From the NCBI RefSeq assembly GCF_900099935.1, contig NZ_FNEK01000056.1:1-33250 (forward strand): DNA of 33,250 nt, given 5' to 3'. Below the pieces are notes generated by a model, which was not told the origin of the DNA, searched no databases, and saw only the letters and a program-made list of their open reading frames with translations. The stretch comes from Aliiruegeria lutimaris. GTDB lineage: Bacteria > Pseudomonadota > Alphaproteobacteria > Rhodobacterales > Rhodobacteraceae. Below are positions 6,051 through 13,055 of this stretch, in pieces. Numbering within the stretch: position 1 is the first letter of the stretch; each line of letters begins with the position of its first letter. A program made the translations under genes and the position numbers.

Positions 6051-7479
6051 ATGGCATCAAAGTATACTCTCCCGCACATCAACATCGAAAACAGAAGAGA
6101 ACGGGCTGACTTCAAGTCCACGAGTGAGCGATTTCCGGCAAGTCCTCCACCTCGGGAACGCCAACAGCACGGCGGACTTCTCAGGAAGCAACTGACGAGC
6201 GCAATAACGGATTTTGAGCAAGATCGTCCGCGTGACGATCGCGTAGCCCCCGAACCCGGGGTCTACCTCGAGGTAGAATTGAGGCCGAATTCCAACCCAG
6301 ACAGCCTTGAAAAGAAGCGCAGTCATCTCAAACCCGCATCAGCCAAGTTGGACGCGTCTGAAAACCGGATCGTGGGCTTGTTCGTACCGGCAGAAGCTCA
6401 ACTTAAGCTCGAAAGCATCCTGGCGGACTACCAGACCGGTGAGCTCACTGAGAAAGGAAAGAATCCGCCGTACAAGCCATTTGTCGAACCCATTGAAGCC
6501 ATCCGAAAAGCTCGCCTTGAAACCTTCTGGACTGATGATTTAGACGCGTTACCCCAGAACCCTTCTGACACGATCTGGTGGGAAGTCTGGTGCGTGAAGT
6601 CCGCCGAGAAAGAGCTCGACGCGTTAGCTGAGAAACTTGAAGCGCGTTGTGCACCGGCGGAGCAACGTCTGTTCTTCCCTGAGCACGTGGTGGTGCCCGT
6701 ACTTGCTCCTCGCGCCACAATAGAACTAATGCTCTTCGCCCGGTTTTCGATCACTGAACTTCGCCGAGCAACCGACACTCCGGTTTTCTTTATTGATGAC
6801 CTCGACCCCGATGAGCAGTTCGAATGGACCGATGATCTTGCCGAGCGAATCGAATGGCCCGGCACTGATGTGCCTGCGGTTTGCCTCCTCGATAGCGGCG
6901 TCAACCGCGCACACGGTCTGATTGAACCGGCGCTTTCGCCAACCGATCAGTATAGTGTCCGACCAGAATGGGGCGTGGATGATACAGGGCCGCGTCCGGG
7001 ACATGGTACCCAAATGGCAGGAATCGCATTGCACGGGGATCTTGTCCCTCGGTTGGCCAGCGTCGACCCTATTCGGCTGGGTCATCGGCTGGAAAGCGTG
7101 AAAATTCTTCCTCCTCCCGGAATGGAGAAGCCAGATGAGCGGTTCTACGGACCGATCACGAAGTCGGCGGTCAGTATCGCGGAGATCGGGCGACCAGACC
7201 GCAGGCGCGTGTTCTGCATGGCAGTCACGAATGAAGACATATCTGGCACGCAACCATCGACATGGAGCGCCGCTCTGGATCAGGAAGCGGCCGGTGTCAC
7301 CGTCGAGGATGCAAGGGCTCCCAGACGCCTATTCGTCGTTTCTGCAGGGAATGCACCGAACCCAATTATGTTCCACGATGTCCAGCATGCTGACACCTAT
7401 CCTATCGAAGACCCGGCTCAGGCTTGGAACGTAATCACGGTCGGCGGCTACACCGACAAGATCCATATTGCCGAACCGG
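6051..7479 (+). pseudogene. ietS: IetS-like subtilase, cut by IS6 before the catalytic serine
   Basis: This is a subtilisin-like (S8) serine protease with a long N-terminal domain (about 1-270) typical of the IetS type. The catalytic Asp is D281 (CLLDSGVN), the His is H318 (GHGTQMAGIA) and the oxyanion Asn is about N434 (VVSAGNAP). The sequence continues to ITVGGYTDK near 470 and then runs into the IS6 end at 7480. The GTS-x-A-x-P block with the catalytic Ser, which would follow within ~100 residues, is absent. The frame continues for about 125 codons into IS6 DNA and stops, giving a chimeric 602-residue product that cannot be a working protease. The gene starts at the ATG that follows the ietA stop without a gap. 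Confidence 0.82.
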
Positions 7480-8297
7480 GGTGCTGGCAGACAAATTCGA
7501 ACCAGTCTCAGCAAGGGCAGGATAGGTGTCCCTTATACCGCGCAGAGACAGCGCCACTCAGCGAGAGCAGCGGCGCGGTTCTTCTTGAAGTTGGCTCTGG
7601 AAGAGAGGCTGCGCTCCGAGTTGAAATGGTTGAAAACCGAGGCGTGGACGGATGCAAACAACTGCAAACTTCGCATCCGTCGGAACCGTTGCATTGCTCG
7701 CTCTCGTCGTCGAAATGGCAGGTGCGAATTCTCCGCCCGGTTGTTGAGCCAGCGACCGGTTTCCTGACGACCGACCGCGCCGATCTCCTTCAACGCGGCA
7801 CTATAAGATCGGAGGCGGTCAGTCACGATGACTTCCGGCCGGCCGTAGCGCTTCATTGATTTTCTTATGAATTTCAATGCCGCTTTCCGGTCCCGCGTTT
7901 TCGTCACGAAGCTTTCGAGAACCTCTCCTTCGTGATCAACGGCTCGCCAAAGGTAGTGGCGTTCGCCGTTAATCTTCACGAAGACCTCGTCCAGATGCCA
8001 CCTCCACTGTGGCCAGGAACGCAACCGGTCAGCCCGTTTCCGGCGGATTTCCGAGGCAAACATCGGGCCGAACCGATGCCACCAGTAACGGACGGATTCA
8101 TGGCTGACATCGACGCCGCGCTCATGCAGCAAGTCCTCGACGTTCCGCAGAGAGAGGGGAAACCGTATGTATAGCATCACTGCGAGGCGGATGACTTCTC
8201 GGCTGGTCTTAAAGTATTTGAACGGGTCGCGTTTCGTCATTTGGGGAAGCTACTCAGCCCCCTACCCGGCCGCAATCCAGATTGCTCTGACATCACC
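7480..8297 (-). mobile_element. Complete IS6-family insertion sequence, copy 2 (818 bp)
   Basis: The ends are GGTGCTGGCAGACAAATTCG at 7480 and, read inward from 8297, GGTGATGTCAGAGCAATCTG. They surround one transposase gene, and the length is the same as copy 1. It lies in the same orientation as copy 1, so the two form direct repeats around ietAS. Neighbouring 8-mers (CGAACCGG and GGTCTTGG) do not match. Left of it is a beheaded protease gene; right of it is a hydrolase gene without its N-terminus. The element thus marks a deletion junction between island and chromosome. Confidence 0.9.
7533..8240 (-). CDS. IS6-family transposase (copy 2)
   Basis: A 235-residue DDE transposase, aligned without gaps to copy 1. 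Catalytic residues are D84 (WHLDEVFVKING), D141 (IVTDRLRSYS) and E170 (NNRAENSHLPFRRRE), all in place. Most differences from copy 1 are conservative, with a cluster around residues 151-162 and in the last 40 residues. The truncated remnant B at 3314 shares GLCAA-type C-terminal residues more with this copy (CLCAV) than with copy 1. The frame is intact, so transposition activity is possible. Confidence 0.95.
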   Translation of the reverse strand: MTKRDPFKYFKTSREVIRLAVMLYIRFPLSLRNVEDLLHERGVDVSHESVRYWWHRFGPMFASEIRRKRADRLRSWPQWRWHLDEVFVKINGERHYLWRAVDHEGEVLESFVTKTRDRKAALKFIRKSMKRYGRPEVIVTDRLRSYSAALKEIGAVGRQETGRWLNNRAENSHLPFRRRERAMQRFRRMRSLQLFASVHASVFNHFNSERSLSSRANFKKNRAAALAEWRCLCAV

Positions 8298-8909
8298 GGT
8301 CTTGGCGCAGAGGTCGTCTCGGTCGATTACAGGCAGCCCCCGCTGCATCCTTTCCCGGCCGCGCTTGAAGACACGGTTGCGGTCTGGACAGAGATCACCG
8401 CGGAGACGGACCCGGCCAAGACCGCGATCTTCGGCACGTCTGCTGGCGGCAACCTCGCCTTGGCGACGACGGTGAAGCTCGGGGAAATGAACGCCGATCT
8501 GCCGGGAGCCGTGTTCGCCGGAACACCGGCCACTGATCTGGAGAACATTTCAGACAGCTGGCACACGTTGCAGGGACTGGATCCACTCGGTGCGCGGGAC
8601 GGCGTGGTGGCGGGCGCCTTCGAGCTCTATGTCGGCGATGCCGATCCGTCCGACCCGCTGCTCTCCCCGGTGAATGCCGATCTTGAGGGCTTCCCGCCGA
8701 CCGTCCTCATCTCGGGCACCCGCGACCTGCTGCTGAGCGATACCGTGCGGATGCACCGCGCCCTTCGCGATGCCGGTGTCGAGGCTGACCTGCATGTCTA
8801 TGACGGACAGTCCCATGGCGACTATATGCAGAACCTGCTGACGCCGGTTCCCGAGGCCGAAGACGCGCAGCGCGAACTCTACGAGTTCTTCGACCGGCAC
8901 CTCGGCTGA
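8298..8909 (+). pseudogene. Alpha/beta hydrolase (HSL/esterase type), N-terminally truncated
   Basis: From the first base after IS6 copy 2 the frame reads GLGAEVVSVDYRQPPLHPFP, the usual strand after the oxyanion region of hormone-sensitive-lipase-like esterases. Then come the nucleophile elbow GTSAGGN, an acid site in SGTRDLLLSD and the catalytic His in GQSHGDY. About 203 residues remain. The N-terminal third with the HGGG oxyanion-hole motif is missing, removed at the IS6 junction. An ATG at 8241 within the IS could give a hybrid product, but activity is unlikely. GC and codon use match the genes to the right, so this is resident chromosomal DNA and 8298 is the border of the island. Confidence 0.88.
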
Positions 8910-9013
8910 ACCACCTGACCACCCTTTGCCCCGGAGCGCCCGCCGCTTCGGGGCACAGCAGTCTCAGCGGCCGCGCAAACTCGCCGGCCTGACAATCCCC
9001 AAGGACCAGATCC

Positions 9014-10330
9014 ATGTTCCGACACCTTTCCACATTGATGGCGGCCTCGTTCTTTGTGAACCTCGCCAATGCCGCCATCACCACCATGGTCGGCGTCTTT
9101 GTCGCCCGGAACGGCGGCACGCAGGCCGAGCTTTCCCTCATCGCCGCCGCCTATTCGCTCGGCTTCGCGCTCGGCTGTCTCGCAACACCCACGCAAGCGG
9201 CCCGGATCGGCATCATCCGCGTCTTCGCCGCCGCCGCCGCCGTGGCGACGATCTCGATCATCGGCATGGACATGGCCGATAGTGCCCTGTCCTGGGCTGC
9301 CCTGCGTTTCGTCATGGGCGCGTCCATCGCCGCCGTGCTGGCCGTCTCCGACACCTGGATCAATCAATCGGCTCCCTCCGGTTCGCGCGGTAAGGTCATC
9401 GCCGCCTACAGCATCGTGCTCGGGCTTGCTTCTACCGTCAGTCAGCTTGTTTTCCTCTGGATGGGCAATGATGCGGACCAGCTCGTCCTTGTCTTCGCGA
9501 TCCTGATGAACCTCTCGGTAGTCGTGATCGCGACGACGCCCGCGGCACAACCAGAGGTGAAGCGCCCGACCGGGAAGGCCGGCGCCCTGAGCCTGCCCTC
9601 TGTCTCGGCCGGTGTCGGCTCCTTTGCCTCAGGCTTCACCGTCGCAGCGATGATCTCCATTGTGCCCTTCTATCTCACGACGAGTGGTGTGCCGGTCGGA
9701 CAGGTGGCGATGGTCATCATGACAATCTATCTTGGGCGCCTGCTGTTCCAATGGCCAATCGGTGCCCTGTCGGACAAGTTCGACCGCCGGCTTGTCATGG
9801 CGGGACTCACCCTGCCGATCCTCCTGTTCGCTGTCACGTTGATCGCGCTCGGTCCGCAAGAGGGGAAATACCTGATGGGCGAGAACGGACAGATCTGGAA
9901 GGTGGTTGCGCTCGTCGCCTCGCTCGCGATCGGCGCCTCGATCTACCCGATGTATTCGGTTGCCTCCGCGCTGGCCTTCGACCGCGCCGAAGAGGGGCGC
10001 CTGATCACGGTTTCGACCACCCTGCTGGTCATCTACTCGGCGGGCTCCATCTCGGGACCGCTTGCCGTCATGGGACTGACACCGGTCTTTGGCGACAATG
10101 CCTTGCCGGTGGCCTTCATCGCCGTCAATGCCACCCTAATCGGCGTTGCGCTGCTCCGCTCCCGTCAGGTGGAGGCACCGGAAGAGACCGTCACGGCCCG
10201 GGTGATCCCGGTTGGAAGCCTGGAAATGGTTCAGACCGCAGGCAAGATCGCCGAGGCCGAGGTGGAGGCGCTGGCGAAAGAACAGGGCAGCGCACAAGTG
10301 GACGAGCCTCAACAGGAGCCGGCAGCCTGA
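9014..10330 (+). CDS. MFS transporter, YcaD-like (paralogue 1)
   Basis: A 438-residue inner-membrane protein with about 12 hydrophobic segments. MFS marks include AAAYSLGFALGC near 50-60, the long loop motif DTWINQSAPSGSRGKV (about 115-130) and the central loop motif GRLLFQWPIGALSDKFDRR (about 240-258). The signature 'dtWIn..ap...RG...a.y' is that of the YcaD-like MFS group. The last ~60 residues are a charged cytoplasmic tail. Substrate unknown. It starts 104 bases after the truncated hydrolase on the same strand, so both may once have been co-transcribed. It converges with the AraC-type gene, leaving only 4 bases between stop codons. A clear paralogue lies at 17393-18691. Confidence 0.9.
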   Translation: MFRHLSTLMAASFFVNLANAAITTMVGVFVARNGGTQAELSLIAAAYSLGFALGCLATPTQAARIGIIRVFAAAAAVATISIIGMDMADSALSWAALRFVMGASIAAVLAVSDTWINQSAPSGSRGKVIAAYSIVLGLASTVSQLVFLWMGNDADQLVLVFAILMNLSVVVIATTPAAQPEVKRPTGKAGALSLPSVSAGVGSFASGFTVAAMISIVPFYLTTSGVPVGQVAMVIMTIYLGRLLFQWPIGALSDKFDRRLVMAGLTLPILLFAVTLIALGPQEGKYLMGENGQIWKVVALVASLAIGASIYPMYSVASALAFDRAEEGRLITVSTTLLVIYSAGSISGPLAVMGLTPVFGDNALPVAFIAVNATLIGVALLRSRQVEAPEETVTARVIPVGSLEMVQTAGKIAEAEVEALAKEQGSAQVDEPQQEPAA

Positions 10331-10334
10331 CAGA

Positions 10335-11345
10335 TTAGCCGGCGGACCGGGACCGGAATTGGGTCGGAGATTGTCCGAACCAGGAGCGGAAGGCCCGCCG
10401 GAAACTGTTGACCTCCGTGAAGCCAAGATAGAAGGCGACCTGCGCGATACTCAGGTCGCCTTCGCTCAGGAGCATCCGTGCCCGGTCGACCTGCTCGGAC
10501 TGGGCAATCTCCTTGAACGAGCTCCCCTCGGTGCGAAGCTGCCGTTGCAGCGTCCGGACGCCGACGCCAAGGGCCATGGCCACATCCTCGACCGAGGCGC
10601 TCCCCATGTTGAGCTGGGTTCGCAGCGCCTGACGAACGATCTCGACCTGGGTGCGCGGCGGTCGGTTGATGCGCAGGCCCCTGATGCCGGAGATCGTCAT
10701 TTGCAGCCTTTCATTGTGATCGATCCCCGAGGGCGTCCGAAGCAGCGACAGCGGGATTGCAATCCCCGGAAGCGCCGCATTCGCGCGTATCTCGGTTCCG
10801 AAAAGTCGCGCCAGAGCTGGCTTCTGAAGCCTGTGCGCCTCGGGCATCTCTATCCAGTCCGGCAGCCAGTTCGGACCGAGGAAAGGCCGAACGAGTGCGA
10901 TCAGAACCGGGGGGATCTCCTGTTCGAGCAACTGGATTCCGACGCCGTTGCCGAGGTTGACGCCGTAACTGAAGACCAGATTCTGCCCGTCCTGGCGGGT
11001 GCGAACTTCCGTCCCGCGTTGGAGAAAAGGGAGCGCACGGCTGGCGCGCTGAAGCCCCAGATCCAACCGGGACGCGCCCAGGGCGTAGCTTGAATAGGGG
11101 TGAGATCCGCGCAGGGAGTCGAAGGCAAAATCCCTTGCCATGATCGCCCCGAGATGACGTTCTCCGAGCATCTCGGAGACGGCTTCGAGAAGTCCGGTGT
11201 GAGACCGCAATGGCAGGAGGATTGGCGGGCCCTCGATCACCGTGCGGTTCAGTCCGACATCCCTCATGGCACGCTCGACAACCCTTGGAGACGCAAGCCT
11301 GTCCAAGGTCTCGATGGTGGGAAGAAAACCCCTGGAATTCTGCAT
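10335..11345 (-). CDS. AraC-family transcriptional regulator
   Basis: From the ATG at 11345 the protein has 336 residues. The N-terminal ~200 residues are the ligand-sensing domain of the PF12625 type (FLPTIETLDRLASPRVVERA, DFAFDSLRGSHPYSSYALG). The C-terminal ~95 residues are the double helix-turn-helix of AraC proteins: ASVEDVAMALGVGVRTLQRQ then LSIAQVAFYLGFTEVNSFRR and FRSWFGQSPTQFR. Thus it is a DNA-binding regulator responding to a small molecule. A GTG 39 bases upstream is an alternative start; neither has a strong ribosome site. It is divergent from the adaptor-MarC-TamB genes and convergent with the MFS gene, and may control either. Confidence 0.92.
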   Translation of the reverse strand: MQNSRGFLPTIETLDRLASPRVVERAMRDVGLNRTVIEGPPILLPLRSHTGLLEAVSEMLGERHLGAIMARDFAFDSLRGSHPYSSYALGASRLDLGLQRASRALPFLQRGTEVRTRQDGQNLVFSYGVNLGNGVGIQLLEQEIPPVLIALVRPFLGPNWLPDWIEMPEAHRLQKPALARLFGTEIRANAALPGIAIPLSLLRTPSGIDHNERLQMTISGIRGLRINRPPRTQVEIVRQALRTQLNMGSASVEDVAMALGVGVRTLQRQLRTEGSSFKEIAQSEQVDRARMLLSEGDLSIAQVAFYLGFTEVNSFRRAFRSWFGQSPTQFRSRSAG

Positions 11346-11475
11346 CGGGTCGCGCACGGAGCCACTATGTCGCCGTTTGATCACTTTGGGAACCGATCAG
11401 GGAATTCCGAAGGCGGGGCGCGCTGACTACCTCTTGGGAGAACCCGGAAATCCCACCCCAGATGAGGTCTCGAAC
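11346..11475. promoter_or_regulatory. Divergent control region between AraC-type regulator and adaptor operon
   Basis: This 130-bp gap separates two divergent genes, so it must hold the promoter of the plus-strand adaptor-MarC-TamB set and probably that of the regulator. I see no convincing -35/-10 pair or operator by eye. Its position makes it the likely binding site of the AraC-type protein; that is inference from layout only. Confidence 0.4.
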
Positions 11476-12342
11476 ATGATCCCCTCCAACCCGTTCAGAA
11501 CACTTCTGCTGACCGCTACCTTCGCCTTCTTGAGCAGCACCGCAGCCATCGCTGCCGCGCCGGATGGGACAGGCTCCTTTGAAACCATGCTGGAAGAACT
11601 TGCCTTCGAGGGCCGGGTGGAGGTGGGGGATCGCGCAGTTGTCTCCAACTCCGTAAACGGCACCTTGTCGAAGGTCCTGTTCACTCCCGGCGAATACGTC
11701 GAAGAAGGGCAACCGCTCCTTGAACTTTCCCCAACCGTCTACCGGTTGAAGGTTCGTGCGGCCGAGGCAGACGTGACCCGCAAGACCGTCGAGCTTGAGA
11801 TGGCTGTTGCCGACCTGTTCCGTACGTCCACCCTGCATGAGCGTGGACGGACGACCGAGATTGCCCGCGCCGATGCCGACCACGCGCTGCGCCTGGCCAC
11901 CGCGAACCTGAGCGCGGCAGAGGCGGCGCTGGAAATCGCCAGAACCGAGCTGGGCGCAACTGTCATCACAGCCCCGATTAGCGGTTACATCGACGGCGTT
12001 GCGTACTCGGCTGGCAGCTACGTGAAAGCAGAAACTGGTGTGGTCCTCACAGAGATCACACAGCTCGATCCCGTGCTCGTCTCCTTCAGCCATCCCTACG
12101 AGTCGCTCCTGGAACTCCACGGCGCGGCCCCGGATCGGCTGGGCAACCTCTTGGACTCGCTCGAAGTCAACATCACGTTGCCCACCGGGGAACGGCTCGA
12201 CCAGCCCGGTCGACTGGTAGCAACCGGAAACGCCCTGAACGCCGAGGACAGCTCCCTGACCATCTGGGCCGAAGTCCCGAACCCGGAGACGTTTCTCATT
12301 CCGGGGCTCCCGGTGGCCGTGGACGTCACGGTTGCAGAGTGA
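11476..12342 (+). CDS. HlyD/RND-type periplasmic adaptor protein without adjacent pump
   Basis: A 288-residue exported protein with a signal peptide (1-28, cut near AIAA/AP). A lipoyl half-domain (SNSVNGTLSKVLFTPGEYVEEGQPLLELSP, about 57-86) is followed by an alpha-helical hairpin (about 90-158, heptad-like with many Ala/Leu/Glu) and the second lipoyl half with the family mark ITAPISGYIDG (about 164-174), then a short beta-barrel. It is shorter than usual adaptors (350-400 residues) and lacks most of the membrane-proximal domain. Such adaptors bridge inner-membrane pumps and outer-membrane channels, but no RND or ABC pump is adjacent on this strand. The next genes are marC and tamB. ATG 11476 is chosen because the signal peptide begins there; the open frame upstream runs through the regulatory gap. 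Confidence 0.85.
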   Translation: MIPSNPFRTLLLTATFAFLSSTAAIAAAPDGTGSFETMLEELAFEGRVEVGDRAVVSNSVNGTLSKVLFTPGEYVEEGQPLLELSPTVYRLKVRAAEADVTRKTVELEMAVADLFRTSTLHERGRTTEIARADADHALRLATANLSAAEAALEIARTELGATVITAPISGYIDGVAYSAGSYVKAETGVVLTEITQLDPVLVSFSHPYESLLELHGAAPDRLGNLLDSLEVNITLPTGERLDQPGRLVATGNALNAEDSSLTIWAEVPNPETFLIPGLPVAVDVTVAE

Positions 12343-12384
12343 ATCCGGATGATTTTCGAACAACTGCTTTCGGCAGCGTCAGTT

Positions 12385-12404
12385 ATGCCTGAAACTGCAG
12401 GCAT
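12385..12404 (+). promoter_or_regulatory. Perfect 7-bp hairpin before the marC ribosome site
   Basis: ATGCCTG (12385-12391) and CAGGCAT (12398-12404) form a perfect inverted repeat with a 6-base loop, ending 4 bases before the GGAGG of marC. No T-run follows, so it is not a classic terminator. It could be an RNA hairpin affecting translation or stability, or a protein-binding palindrome. Confidence 0.35.
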
Positions 12405-12419
12405 TCGGGAGGAACCTGT

Positions 12420-13055
12420 GTGACCGACCTATTGGAACGCTTTATCACCCTCTGGGTTGTCATCGACCCGATCGGGACGATCCCTGTGTTCATCGCGGTG
12501 ACCGCCGCGATGACCGCACCGCAACGCCGCTCGACGGCGCTCCTGGCAACCGCCGTAAGTATCGGCGTGCTCCTGTTCTTCCTCGTTGGCGGCCAAGTCC
12601 TGATTGAAGCGCTCGGTATCAGCCTGCTGTCTTTCCAAGTCGCTGGCGGCATCGTGCTTTTCCTCTTTGCCCTGACGATGATTTTCGGAGATCCGAAGGC
12701 GGAGTCCGATGTACACGTGACGGACTCAGATACCGACAACTCCGATCGACCCTCCCCAGCGATCTTCCCACTCGCGGTGCCCTCGCTCGCGTCGCCCGGC
12801 GCGATGCTGGCCATCGTCCTGCTGACGGATAACACGACGCAACCCGTTGTGGATCAAGCAATAACGGCGGGCGTCATGGTGGCGGTGCTGCTGGCCGCCT
12901 ATCTCTTCATGCTGCTTGCCGATCCCATCATCCGGTTGATCGGGAATGCAGGTGCGGCCATCGTCAGTCGTGTCATGGGGATGATCCTTGCTTCAGTCGC
13001 CGCGAATGCCGTGTTGTCAGCGATCGTGGAAATCGCAGCCACCGGGAGCCTTTGA
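12420..13055 (+). CDS. MarC-family integral membrane protein
   Basis: A 211-residue inner-membrane protein with six hydrophobic segments. It opens with FITLWVVIDPIGTIPVFIAV, the mark of the MarC/UPF0056 family (l...dPiGniPlf). A cytoplasmic loop rich in Asp and Ser follows the third segment (about 97-117), then PLAVPSLASPGAML, a second family mark. The function of MarC proteins is unknown; an old link to multiple antibiotic resistance was withdrawn. The start is a GTG with a good GGAGG site at 12409-12413. Its stop overlaps the ATG of tamB by one base (TGATG), so the two are translationally coupled. Confidence 0.93.
   Translation: MTDLLERFITLWVVIDPIGTIPVFIAVTAAMTAPQRRSTALLATAVSIGVLLFFLVGGQVLIEALGISLLSFQVAGGIVLFLFALTMIFGDPKAESDVHVTDSDTDNSDRPSPAIFPLAVPSLASPGAMLAIVLLTDNTTQPVVDQAITAGVMVAVLLAAYLFMLLADPIIRLIGNAGAAIVSRVMGMILASVAANAVLSAIVEIAATGSL

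Noticed and set aside
8241-8909. Hydrolase starting at an ATG inside the IS6 end
   Set aside because: The first 19 codons are IS6 DNA; the conserved hydrolase sequence begins exactly at 8298, so the ATG is not the native start.
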